Positions 28,104-39,109 of a stretch of 64,000 nucleotides of DNA are shown in pieces. Every line of letters starts with the position of its first letter. Within the stretch, counting starts at the first letter, position 1. Made by a program: the position numbers and the translations under genes. The DNA comes from Variovorax atrisoli 110B. Its GTDB lineage: Bacteria > Pseudomonadota > Gammaproteobacteria > Burkholderiales > Burkholderiaceae_C. The notes beneath the pieces are model-generated. The model saw only the letters and a program-made list of their open reading frames with translations, was not told where the DNA came from and ran no database searches. The DNA lies in contig NZ_KB907472.1 in the NCBI RefSeq assembly GCF_000382045.1, positions 1-64,000 of the forward strand. The letters are read 5' to 3'.

Positions 28104-29717
28104 TCAGCCCAGCATCGGGGCGTGGCCCAGGGGCCACGGGTTGGCGTCGTCCACCGCGAGCCATTGGCGCGCAAGCGGTGCGCCGTCTTCCTGCCATGCA
28201 CCGCGCGCGAGCGCCTGTTCGAGCGGGAAGATGTGTTCGACATGGCCGCCGAGCGCCTCGTAGTCGTCGCGCCGCATGCTGAACTCGATGGGTGCGACGA
28301 TGGCAGGCGTGGGCACGGTGCCGAAGCTGTTGTCGGGCATGCGCATGACGTCGGCCATCACGGTGATGCCGCCGCCTGGCCACACATAGGCCGGCGCGCC
28401 GCCGCAGGTGACGTTGACCAGCGCGCGCTTGATGGCGCGCGTGAGCAGCACCGGGTTCTCGGTGACCCCCGCGCGCAGGCTGCCGCCCGCACCACCGAGG
28501 AACAGCACCGTGCACAGCGACGGTTCGCAGTTCTCGCCGATTCGATCGACGATGCGCTTCACCTCGGGCGGCATCGGCTGCTCGACGGGCTTGAGCGCGT
28601 CGTCGAGCACGTACCACTGCGCATGCTCGCCGGTGGTCGACGTCATGAGCAGGCGCAGGCCCGGGCGCGCGACGCCCTCTTCCCAGCCTTCGATGATCGC
28701 GAGCGGATCGGCGATGTCGGTACCGCCCCAGCCGTTGCCCGGGTTCGCCACCTGGAAGTAGCGCCCCGGCGTGGACTTGCGCCCCAGCATCTGGATGCCC
28801 GAGGGCGCCATGTCGAGGCAGCGGCCGGCCTGGTGCTCGGTGAGCACGCCGGTGATGTGGTCGTCGACCACCACCACCTCGTCGGCCACGCCGGCGAACT
28901 GCCGCGCGAAGATGCCGACCGCGGCCGAGCCGCAGCCCACGCGCATGCGCTGCTCTTCCACGCCGTTGACGATGGGCGCCTTGCCGGCCTGGATGACGAG
29001 GGTGGAGCCGCCGTCGATGGTGCACTCCACCGCCTTCTTGTTGCCCAGCAACTGCATCAGCTCGGCCGTCATGCGGCCTTCCTTCTTGCTGCCGCCGGTG
29101 AGGTGGTGCACGCCGCCCAGCGAGAGCATCTGCGAGCCGTATTCGGCCGTGGTCACGTGACCCACGACCTCGCCGCGGTAGCGCACGTTGGCCTGCTCGG
29201 GGCCGAGGAAGCGGTCGGTGTCGATCTTCACCTTGAAGCTGCAGTAGCTGAAGATGCCTTCGGTGACGACGGTGACCATGTCCACGCCCTGGGCCTTGGA
29301 GGCCACGATGAAGGGCGCGGGCTTGTAGTCGGGGTAGGTGGTGGAGGAGCCCACGCCGGTGACGAAGACTTCGTCGGCGTGCAGCAGGTCGCCGTTCCAG
29401 TCGGGGGCGGCATCGCCGGCCTCGGCGCCGGGGCGGTCGAAGGGCACCAGCGCGGGCGCCTCGCTCTCGATCGTGCGGCGCAGCAGCACGACGGGATCGA
29501 CGCGCACCAGCACGCCCTCCTTGTTGGCGTAGCGGTCGCAGGCGCCGCTGCGGCCCTCGGAGATCTGGCACAGCACCGGGCAGGCGTTGCACTCGACCTT
29601 GGCGGAGCTCATGCGCTCGTTGCGCAGCGGTGCCTTGCCGAAGGCGCTGCTGCCGGCTTCGGCCACCACGGGCATGTCCATGCCGGGGAGGCCGTCTGTC
29701 TTGGTGTGTTCTGTCAT
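28104..29717 (-). CDS. hnr: 6-hydroxynicotinate reductase-like iron-sulphur protein
   Basis: By similarity to the Eubacterium barkeri enzyme it would reduce 6-hydroxynicotinate to 1,4,5,6-tetrahydro-6-oxonicotinate using reduced ferredoxin. The 537-aa protein has an N-terminal [4Fe-4S]-type motif with cysteines at 43, 46, 50 and 60 (VECNACPVLC...GAC). A long glycine-rich body follows, including GGVHHLTGGSKKEGRMTAEL and VEQPMPPEVKRIVDRIGENC. I chose the ATG at 29717 because the extra 45 upstream codons run into the operator region. The divergent ferredoxin-NADP reductase gene is a plausible electron donor. Assignment rests on recalled family features and context. Confidence 0.78.
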   Translation of the reverse strand: MTEHTKTDGLPGMDMPVVAEAGSSAFGKAPLRNERMSSAKVECNACPVLCQISEGRSGACDRYANKEGVLVRVDPVVLLRRTIESEAPALVPFDRPGAEAGDAAPDWNGDLLHADEVFVTGVGSSTTYPDYKPAPFIVASKAQGVDMVTVVTEGIFSYCSFKVKIDTDRFLGPEQANVRYRGEVVGHVTTAEYGSQMLSLGGVHHLTGGSKKEGRMTAELMQLLGNKKAVECTIDGGSTLVIQAGKAPIVNGVEEQRMRVGCGSAAVGIFARQFAGVADEVVVVDDHITGVLTEHQAGRCLDMAPSGIQMLGRKSTPGRYFQVANPGNGWGGTDIADPLAIIEGWEEGVARPGLRLLMTSTTGEHAQWYVLDDALKPVEQPMPPEVKRIVDRIGENCEPSLCTVLFLGGAGGSLRAGVTENPVLLTRAIKRALVNVTCGGAPAYVWPGGGITVMADVMRMPDNSFGTVPTPAIVAPIEFSMRRDDYEALGGHVEHIFPLEQALARGAWQEDGAPLARQWLAVDDANPWPLGHAPMLG

Positions 29718-30040
29718 CGGGGCGATCTCGTGGGCGTTCGGTGTTGGGCGAAGTGCGAATCCGGGCCGTCGGGGTTTGCAACAAACGTGCCGTCCGCCCG
29801 CTTGTGCATCGACTTCCGTTTGTGTAGCATTCCCTACACTTTCATGTTGCATTCACTACATCAAAGGTCAATGTAGCAAACGGGCCCGATGCTTGCAATG
29901 GTGTTTTCTAGCGGCGTTCATCGGGGTTTCTCCGACCAACGACAATGGAGGGTTCGGAGCCGGCCGGCGGCTTTCGCCCCAAAGGCGTGCGCGCAGGCTC
30001 AGCCAACCTCCCCTGTTACCAACCAACTCTTGAGTTCCGT
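29718..30040. promoter_or_regulatory. Divergent control region with two inverted repeats (probable TetR operators)
   Basis: This 323-bp gap separates the minus-strand catabolic operon from the plus-strand fpr-tetR-ena operon. It contains the perfect inverted repeat GTGTAG-N6-CTACAC (29822-29839) and a second pair CTACAT-N9-ATGTAG (29856-29876). That makes four TGTAG/CTACA half-sites within 55 bp, next to an AT-richer stretch. They are probably sites for the TetR regulator encoded at 30.9 kb. No further gene was recognised; the rest reads as leader DNA. Confidence 0.72.
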
Positions 30041-30814
30041 ATGAGTGCATTCAGCGAAGAACGCGTCCTGAGCGTCCACCACTGGACCGATCGCCTGTTC
30101 ACCTTCACCACCACGCGCGACCCGGCCCTGCGCTTCTCGAACGGTCATTTCACGATGATCGGCCTGAAGGTCAACAACAAGCCTCTGCTGCGCGCCTACA
30201 GCATCGTGAGCCCGAACTACGAGGAGCACCTCGAGTTCCTGAGCATCAAGGTGGAAGACGGCCCGCTGACCTCGAGGCTGCAGCACATCCAGGTGGGCGA
30301 CACCATCATCGTGGGCCGCAAGCCCACCGGCACGCTGCTGATCGACTACACGCTGCCGGCCAAGCGCCTGTACCTGTTCGGCACCGGCACCGGCCTCGCA
30401 CCGTTCATGAGCATCATCCGCGACCCGGACACCTACGAGAAGTTCGAGCAGGTCATCCTGGTGCACGGCGTGCGACAGGTCGACGAGCTGGCCTACCACG
30501 ACCTCGTGACCGACCATCTGCCCAAGCACGAGTTCCTGGGCGAGATGATCGAGAAGCAGCTGCTGTACTACCCCACGGTCACCCGCGAGGAGTTCCGCAA
30601 CCAGGGCCGCATCACCGACCTGATCGAGAGCAACAAGCTCACCGACGACCTGGGCCTGCCGCCGCTGAACGTCGAGGAAGACCGCGTCATGCTGTGCGGC
30701 AGCCCCGGCCTGCTGGTGGACCTGAAGCACATCCTGGAAAAGCGCGGCTTCAAGGAAGGCAACACTTCCACGCCCGGCGACTACGTGGTCGAGCGCGCCT
30801 TCGCCGAGAAGTAA
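30041..30814 (+). CDS. fpr: Ferredoxin-NADP reductase
   Basis: This FAD enzyme moves electrons between NADPH and ferredoxin or flavodoxin. The 257-aa protein is of the bacterial Fpr type. LLRAYSIVSPNYEEHLEFLS is the FAD-binding segment, followed by GPLTSRLQHIQVGDTI, the nucleotide-binding LYLFGTGTGLAPFMSIIRDP and VMLCGSPGLLVDLKHIL. The ATG at 30041 fits the family N-terminus; 32 further upstream codons would lie in the leader. Its position opposite the reductase gene suggests it supplies low-potential electrons for 6-hydroxynicotinate reduction. Its stop overlapped the tetR start (TAATG) before a repeat was inserted between them. Confidence 0.93.
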   Translation: MSAFSEERVLSVHHWTDRLFTFTTTRDPALRFSNGHFTMIGLKVNNKPLLRAYSIVSPNYEEHLEFLSIKVEDGPLTSRLQHIQVGDTIIVGRKPTGTLLIDYTLPAKRLYLFGTGTGLAPFMSIIRDPDTYEKFEQVILVHGVRQVDELAYHDLVTDHLPKHEFLGEMIEKQLLYYPTVTREEFRNQGRITDLIESNKLTDDLGLPPLNVEEDRVMLCGSPGLLVDLKHILEKRGFKEGNTSTPGDYVVERAFAEK

Positions 30815-30816
30815 TG

Positions 30817-30917
30817 TCAATGTCGGCCCCCCGGCTTTTCACGCGCTTCGCGCGTGCAACTCCACCCCCCGAGGGGGAGGCGCGGCCCGCCTTGGGGCGG
30901 CCCGGCGGCGACCGCCT
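30817..30917. repeat. Family B intergenic repeat, copy B1, at the fpr/tetR junction
   Basis: The hairpins are CACGCGC-TTC-GCGCGTG and CCCCCC-GA-GGGGG, followed by a GGCGG-rich arm. It is flanked by the 6-bp direct repeat GTAATG (30811-30816 and 30918-30923), which contains the TAATG stop/start overlap. A 35-codon frame starts at 30814 in the fpr stop overlap and ends in a TAA overlapping the tetR ATG. A second copy in the opposite orientation lies at 51.4 kb. Confidence 0.85.
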
Positions 30918-30920
30918 GTA

Positions 30921-31688
30921 ATGGAACGCAAGGCTGCCGTCACCAAGCCGCAGCGCCGCACGGGTGTGCGCCAGGCGGCCGCCCAGGCCACGCGCGACAG
31001 CATCCTGAAGGCCGCGACCAAGGTCTTCGCCAAGTACGGCTACGACGGCGGCAGCGTGGAGAAGATCTCCAAGGCCGCGAAGTCGTACGACCGGATGATC
31101 TACTACTACTTCGGCAGCAAGGAAGGCCTCTTCATCGCGGTGCTCGAAGGCATCTACCAGCGCATGGACGATGCCGAGGCCGCCATCGCGCTTGACACCT
31201 CGCGGCCGGTGGACGCGCTCACCGAGGTCATCCGCTTCGTGCTGGGCTACTACCGCAAGAACCCCGAGTTCGTCACGCTGCTGAACACCGAGAACCTGCA
31301 CAAGGGCCGGCACATTTCGAAGTCGCTGCGCGCGCGCGAATACTCGTCGCGCGCGGTGGCGATCATCGCGGAGATCCTGGCGAGCGGCGCCTCGCAGGGC
31401 CTGTTCCGCAAGGACGTGGTGGCGCGCGACATCTACCTGCTGATCGCGTCCACGGGCTACTTCTACACATCCAACCGGCACACGCTCACCGCCTTCCTCG
31501 GCGAGCCGCTGGAGTCGCCCGACGCCATCGCGCACTGGGAAGACTTCGTGATCGAGACGCTGCTGCGCACCGTGCGCGCCGACGCCGACGAGCCGCAGGA
31601 CGAAGAGAACAACTCCACCCCATCCCACGAGGACACATCGAAATGGCAGAAATCGCAACCGGCGGCAAGTCGGGCAAGGTCGTCATAA
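30921..31688 (+). CDS. TetR-family regulator of the nicotinate cluster
   Basis: The 255-aa protein has an N-terminal TetR helix-turn-helix (ATRDSILKAATKVFAKYGYD, then VEKISKAAKSYDRMIYYYFG) after a basic extension of about 20 residues. The ligand domain is typical in length, with an additional charged C-terminal tail that overlaps the enamidase gene by 46 bp. It sits within the fpr-tetR-ena operon next to the divergent control region with paired inverted repeats. It is probably the local repressor, responding to a pathway intermediate. Confidence 0.88.
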   Translation: MERKAAVTKPQRRTGVRQAAAQATRDSILKAATKVFAKYGYDGGSVEKISKAAKSYDRMIYYYFGSKEGLFIAVLEGIYQRMDDAEAAIALDTSRPVDALTEVIRFVLGYYRKNPEFVTLLNTENLHKGRHISKSLRAREYSSRAVAIIAEILASGASQGLFRKDVVARDIYLLIASTGYFYTSNRHTLTAFLGEPLESPDAIAHWEDFVIETLLRTVRADADEPQDEENNSTPSHEDTSKWQKSQPAASRARSS

Positions 31689-32842
31689 GGAACATCGGGC
31701 TGCTGCTCTCGGGCGACATCGACAAGCCCATCCTCGATGCCGACACCATCGTCGTGAACGACGGCCTGATCGTCGCGGTCGGCAAGGAAAAGGACTGCGA
31801 CCTCGAAGGCGCCGTCACCGTCATCGACGCGAAGAAGACCTGCGTAGCCCCCGGCCTGATCGACAGCCACGTGCACCCGGTGTTCGGCGACTGGACGCCG
31901 CGCCAGGGCCAGCTCGGCTGGATCGACTCCACCATGCACGGCGGCGTGACGACGATGATTTCCGCCGGCGAGGTGCACCTGCCCGGCCGCCCCAAGGACA
32001 TCGTGGGCCTGAAGGCACTGGCCATCACCGCGCAGCGCGCCTTCGACAACTTCCGCCCCGGCGGCGTGAAGGTGCTGGCGGGCGCGCCCGTCATCGAGAA
32101 GGGCATGGTCGAGAGCGACTTCAAGGAACTCGCCGAGGCCGGCGTGGGCCTGCTCGGCGAAGTGGGCCTGGGCTCGGTCAAGGCCGGCTACGAGGCCAAG
32201 GAGATGGTGGCCTGGGCGCGCAAGTACGGCATCCAGAGCACGATCCACACGGGCGGCCCCTCGATCCCGGGCTCGGGCCTGATCGACAAGGACGTGGTGC
32301 TCGAGGCCGACGCCGACGTCATCGGCCACATCAACGGCGGCCACACCTCGCTGCCCGAGGCGCACGTGTGCGAGCTGTGCGAGAAGAGCTCGCGCGCGAT
32401 CGAGATCGTGCACAACGGCAACGAGAAGGTCGCCATCGCCGCCGCGAAGGCGGCGCTGGAACTCAAGTGCCCGCACCGCGTGATCCTCGGCACCGACGGC
32501 CCCGCGGGCTCGGGCGTGCAGCCGCTGGGCATCCTGCGCATGGTGGCGATGCTGTCGTCCATCGCGAACATCCCGGCCGAGCTGGTGTTCTGCTTCGCGA
32601 CGGGCAACACCGCGAAGATCCGCAAGCTCAACTGCGGGCTCGTCGAGGTGGGCCGTGCCGCCGACTTCGTCTTCATGGACCGCGCGCAGCATTCGCCGGC
32701 GCCGGGGCTGCTCGAGAGCGTGCAGCTCGGCGACATCCCGGGCGTGGGCATGGTGATGATCGACGGCATCGTGCGCTGCGGCCGCAGCCGCAACACGCCG
32801 CCTGCGACCGAGATCCCGGTGGTCGTCTCGGGCGCGCACTGA
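31643..32842 (+). CDS. ena: Enamidase (1,4,5,6-tetrahydro-6-oxonicotinate hydrolase)
   Basis: Enamidase opens 1,4,5,6-tetrahydro-6-oxonicotinate to 2-formylglutarate and ammonia. The 399-aa amidohydrolase matches the E. barkeri enzyme along its length as I recall it, including GGVTTMISAGEVHLPGRPKD and GVGLLGEVGLGSVK. Candidate metal ligands are H76 and H78 (DSHVH), E173, H202 (IHTGG), H229 (GHINGG) and D285 (LGTDGP). The ATG at 31643 has GAGGA upstream and overlaps the end of tetR, so they are one transcript. Among amidohydrolases this is a specific match, which makes it the strongest anchor for the pathway reading. Confidence 0.88.
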   Translation: MAEIATGGKSGKVVIRNIGLLLSGDIDKPILDADTIVVNDGLIVAVGKEKDCDLEGAVTVIDAKKTCVAPGLIDSHVHPVFGDWTPRQGQLGWIDSTMHGGVTTMISAGEVHLPGRPKDIVGLKALAITAQRAFDNFRPGGVKVLAGAPVIEKGMVESDFKELAEAGVGLLGEVGLGSVKAGYEAKEMVAWARKYGIQSTIHTGGPSIPGSGLIDKDVVLEADADVIGHINGGHTSLPEAHVCELCEKSSRAIEIVHNGNEKVAIAAAKAALELKCPHRVILGTDGPAGSGVQPLGILRMVAMLSSIANIPAELVFCFATGNTAKIRKLNCGLVEVGRAADFVFMDRAQHSPAPGLLESVQLGDIPGVGMVMIDGIVRCGRSRNTPPATEIPVVVSGAH

Positions 32843-32872
32843 GCGAACGCCCCTCGCCGCCGCCGGCTGGCT

Positions 32873-33283
32873 TCAGCCGCCGCGGTGCGAGCGGAAGACG
32901 AGATAGCGCGCCGACAGGAAGTTGGCGCCCATGCCCGCAACGCTGCCGATCGCCACGCCGAGCGCCGCAGCCCATCGGCCTTCCACCCAGTGCAGCGTGA
33001 GCACGTAGGCGCCGTAGTTCAGCACTGCGCCCGCGGTCATGGTCGCGAGGTAGCCCAGGTATTCGCGCCAGACGGAACGGCCGGATGCGGCGCTGGCCGC
33101 GCTCGCAGCGAAGGTGTAGCGGCGGTTGAAGGCCCAGGTGGTCGTCGCCGCCGAGAGGAAGGACACCACGCGCGCCGCGTACCAGCCCAGCAGCGGCGCC
33201 AGCAGGTAGAGCACCACCACGTCGACCACGAGCCCGATCACTCCGACCACGGCGAAGGCGAGGAACTCGCGGCCGATCTTCAT
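32873..33283 (-). CDS. GtrA-family membrane protein
   Basis: GtrA proteins are small four-helix membrane proteins, usually thought to help move or present polyprenyl-linked sugars. The 136-aa product starts MKIGREFLAFAVVGVIGLVV and carries the family RYLVFRSHRGG-type end. The ATG at 33283 overlaps the stop of the glycosyltransferase gene (ATGA). Together with the next two genes it forms a compact operon for adding a sugar to a lipid or envelope component. Confidence 0.88.
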   Translation of the reverse strand: MKIGREFLAFAVVGVIGLVVDVVVLYLLAPLLGWYAARVVSFLSAATTTWAFNRRYTFAASAASAASGRSVWREYLGYLATMTAGAVLNYGAYVLTLHWVEGRWAAALGVAIGSVAGMGANFLSARYLVFRSHRGG

Positions 33284-34299
33284 CGCGGACCGCCCGCCGC
33301 GCGGGCCGCACGTTCGCGCACGCTGGGAATCGCGAGGTAGCTCAGCCGCTTGGCCTCTCGCCGCCCCAGGGTGATGGCCTGCATGATGACGCCGCACACG
33401 AAGGACAGCATCGCCGCCAGCATTGCGCCGGTGGCCAGCACCGCGGTGGGGAGCCGGGGCACCAGGCCGGTGTGCACGTAGGTCATGACGACCGGCACGA
33501 TCAGCACGATCGACATCAGCGCCAGCAGCGCGCCGATGATCGAGAAGAACTGCAGCGGCCGTTCGCTCACGAACAGCTTGCAGATGGTCTTGAGGATGCG
33601 CCAGCCGTCGCGGTAGGTCGAGAGCTTGCTCACCGAGCCTTCGGGCCGCGTGCTGTAGGCCGTGGCTTCCTCCGCATAGGGCATGCGCAGCTCGAGCGCG
33701 TGCACGGTGAGCTCGGTCTCCGTCTCGAAGCCCCGCGACAGCGCCGGGAACGACTTGGCATAGCGCCGCGAGAACACTCGGTAGCCCGAGAGCATGTCGG
33801 TGAGCCCGCCGCCGAAGAGCTGCGCCACCGCGCCCGTGAGCATGCGGTTGCCGAAGCGGTGGCCGGCGCGGTAGGTGTGTGCGTCCTGGCCATCGTCCAC
33901 GCGGCTGCCGACCACCATGTCGAGGTTGTCGCGCACCAGGCGCTCGATGAGGCGCGGCGCGGCGCTCGCGTCGTAGGTGGCGTCGCCGTCGGCCATCACG
34001 TAAACGTCGGCATCGACGTCGGCGAACATGCGCCGCACCACGTTGCCCTTGCCGCGCAGGGCCACATGGGTGACGGTGGCGCCGGCCGCGCGCGCCACGC
34101 CTGCCGTGTCGTCGCTGGAGTTGTTGTCGAAGACGTGGATGTCGGCTTCGGGCAGCGCGGCGCGAAAGCCCTGCACCACCTGCTCGATGGCCAGCGCCTC
34201 GTTGTAGCAGGGGATCACCACGGCGACGCGCAGGCCGCTGCCGACATTGCCGCCGGGGCCTTGCCGGATGCTGTTGGAGATGTCTGCGGCGTCGTTCAT
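33280..34299 (-). CDS. Family 2 glycosyltransferase, dolichol-phosphate-mannose-synthase type
   Basis: It is predicted to load a sugar from a nucleotide donor onto polyprenyl phosphate at the cytoplasmic face. The 339-aa protein has the GT2 start VAVVIPCYNEALAIEQVVQG, a DGDATYDAS motif for the donor and metal, and GSRVDDGQDAHTYRAGHRFG. Two C-terminal membrane helices (about 250-310) follow. Starts and stops overlap its neighbours by ATGA on both sides, so the three genes act as one unit. Confidence 0.92.
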   Translation of the reverse strand: MNDAADISNSIRQGPGGNVGSGLRVAVVIPCYNEALAIEQVVQGFRAALPEADIHVFDNNSSDDTAGVARAAGATVTHVALRGKGNVVRRMFADVDADVYVMADGDATYDASAAPRLIERLVRDNLDMVVGSRVDDGQDAHTYRAGHRFGNRMLTGAVAQLFGGGLTDMLSGYRVFSRRYAKSFPALSRGFETETELTVHALELRMPYAEEATAYSTRPEGSVSKLSTYRDGWRILKTICKLFVSERPLQFFSIIGALLALMSIVLIVPVVMTYVHTGLVPRLPTAVLATGAMLAAMLSFVCGVIMQAITLGRREAKRLSYLAIPSVRERAARAAGGPR

Positions 34300-36110
34300 G
34301 GTGCGGCGGGAAGGATACGGTAGACCCGGCTGCCGTCCTGCTGGTATTGCACGGCGAAGTACTTGTCGAAATCGACGCGCGCGGTGAACACCGGCACCAC
34401 CGTATCGGGCAGCACCACCGCGACGAAGCCCATGCCCGAGAGCTTGCGCGCGAGGTCGCCGCCCGACAGCTTGCCGAAGTCGGTATAGCGCCAGGGCCCG
34501 AGCGTGTCGCCCCAGATGGGGTTGGGGCCGTAGTAGATCGCCTCGTTCAGCGCGATCTGGTAGACGCGGCCCTTGGCGGTACGGCGCAGGTAGTCCATGA
34601 CCGCATAGCCCGGCACGTGCTTGCGCAGCACGGCTTCGCGGGCCTCGGGGGTGGTCGCGATCAGCGCGACCTTGGTGGCCGTCTGGCGCACGGAAACCGC
34701 GGCCAGCACCGCCAGCAGCAGCACGATCGCCCAATCGCCCACGCGGGCCGGGGTGCGCGCAGTGACGGCTGCGGGAGGCACGTCGGCCGCCGAAGCCCTG
34801 GCCCCGGCCAGGCGGCGAAAGCCCGCGACGATCCAGCCGAACACCACCTGCCAGCCGACGGCCGCGATGGCCGCCAGCAGCGGGAACGAGGCCGTCAGGT
34901 AGCGCGGATAGCGCGAGGTCACGACCCAGACGATCACCGAGTACAGGCAGAACCAGCCGGCCGCGCGCACGGCCGCGGAGCGCTTCCACAGCGGGCTGAA
35001 CGGCGCGAAGAACACCGACCACAGCAGCGCGTTGGGCAGCTCGGCATGCACGCGCACGTCGGCCACCTGCTGCACATAGTCGGCCGGCGTCCATTCGGTG
35101 AAGCCGAACACGCGCGCGCCGATGGGGTTGAAGGGGTCGCCCGTCATGATGGCGTTGCGCGCGTACCAGTACACGCAGGGCAGCAGGAAGCAGGCGAACA
35201 CCAGCGCCCAGGCCTTGAGGCTGCGCTCGTGGCGGAAGACGAAGGGCGCCACCAGCGGCAGGAAGATCAGCGCCTGGTACTTCGAGCCGGCCGCCAAGCC
35301 CAGGCAGAAGGCCGCGACACCGAGCCAGCGGATGCCGCCGTGCGCCGGCTTGCCGACCTCGGACTCGCGCCACCACCACAGCGCCACGCAGGCCGACAGC
35401 ACGAAGAGCGCCACGCCCATGTCGATGAGCGCGTTGGAATAGTCGCCGAGCCCCAGCCAGATGGCCGCGCCGATGCATGCGGTGAGGCGGTTGGCGTGCA
35501 GCATGCCGAGGCGGTAGATCATCACCACCGACAGCGCGCCGGCCAGCCCGTTGAGGAAGTGCGGCAGCACGTCGTCGCCCAGCTGCAGCGCGCCGGCGTA
35601 CAGCAGGTTGTAGTTGTACGGAAACCAGGGGTAGCGCAGCCAGTCGTGGATGCCCAGCGAGCCCTGCTCCGCGACCTGCCGCGCATAGGGCAGGTGGTAC
35701 ATCAGCTCGTCGAAGGCGATGGGCGGCGCGAGCGGTGCGGCCAGCGCGGGCAGCACGACCAGCGCCAGCGCGATCGCCGCGACGCGCTCGACGTAGCTCC
35801 AGGGCGCCGCCGGCGGGTTCGCAAGCAGCAGCGCGCGCCGCTCGCGCAGCCATGCAGGCAGCTGGAGCGCCGCGGCCACCACGCCCACGGCGACGACCGC
35901 CGCGGTCGCACCGGGCCTGAAGGCGCCGAAGATGGCCAGCGCCTGGAAGGCGCAGATGAAGATTCCCACGCCCAGGGCCACGGCCATGGCGGCTTCGAGC
36001 CCCGCGTCGCGGCGCGGGGGCGGCGCGAGGCGGCCCAGCAGCGCGCGTCCATAGCCCCAGCAGCCCGTCACGAAAACCGCCAGGGCCGCGTAGTGCGCGG
36101 CTGCAAACAT
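34296..36110 (-). CDS. GT-C type integral membrane glycosyltransferase
   Basis: The 604-aa protein has about twelve hydrophobic segments and a large soluble C-terminal part. The first large loop carries PPIAFDELMYHLPYARQVAE, whose acidic pair fits the catalytic loop of GT-C enzymes that use polyprenyl-phosphate sugars. With GtrA and the GT2 enzyme it completes a typical lipid-linked sugar transfer set. The acceptor (LPS, glycan or protein) is unknown. It is the first gene of the operon and lies about 50 bp after the metH stop. Confidence 0.85.
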   Translation of the reverse strand: MFAAAHYAALAVFVTGCWGYGRALLGRLAPPPRRDAGLEAAMAVALGVGIFICAFQALAIFGAFRPGATAAVVAVGVVAAALQLPAWLRERRALLLANPPAAPWSYVERVAAIALALVVLPALAAPLAPPIAFDELMYHLPYARQVAEQGSLGIHDWLRYPWFPYNYNLLYAGALQLGDDVLPHFLNGLAGALSVVMIYRLGMLHANRLTACIGAAIWLGLGDYSNALIDMGVALFVLSACVALWWWRESEVGKPAHGGIRWLGVAAFCLGLAAGSKYQALIFLPLVAPFVFRHERSLKAWALVFACFLLPCVYWYARNAIMTGDPFNPIGARVFGFTEWTPADYVQQVADVRVHAELPNALLWSVFFAPFSPLWKRSAAVRAAGWFCLYSVIVWVVTSRYPRYLTASFPLLAAIAAVGWQVVFGWIVAGFRRLAGARASAADVPPAAVTARTPARVGDWAIVLLLAVLAAVSVRQTATKVALIATTPEAREAVLRKHVPGYAVMDYLRRTAKGRVYQIALNEAIYYGPNPIWGDTLGPWRYTDFGKLSGGDLARKLSGMGFVAVVLPDTVVPVFTARVDFDKYFAVQYQQDGSRVYRILPAAP

Positions 36111-36162
36111 CAGCTTCTGAATAACGACTCCCGGTGCCGGACGGCCGCGCCGGCCGGCAGGT

Positions 36163-38901
<2,739 letters not shown>

Positions 38902-39109
38902 GGTTGGACTCGGAGGCAAAAGCGGTTATTCGTGCGCGGGTTGGGGGAGTCTATCGCCCTCGCCTGCGCCGCAGGTGCTGCAGGAGTAAGTCCGATTCAT
39001 GAAAGGGAAAGTCCGGATCGATCCTGCCCGGTCGGTTTCGCAGAATGAAAAGTGCACGCTCGTTCGTTTTTGCGTGCCCCCAAACCGATCAACCCACAAG
39101 GGAGTTCCG

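Noticed and set aside
29945..30040. Longer start for ferredoxin-NADP reductase (32 extra codons)
   Set aside because: The extension has no similarity to the family N-terminus and covers leader DNA. The ATG at 30041 matches the usual Fpr start.
38902..39109. Riboswitch or small RNA between metH and lipA
   Set aside because: I saw only a short CCTGC-GCC-GCAGG hairpin and the lipase ribosome site. Nothing supports a specific RNA class.
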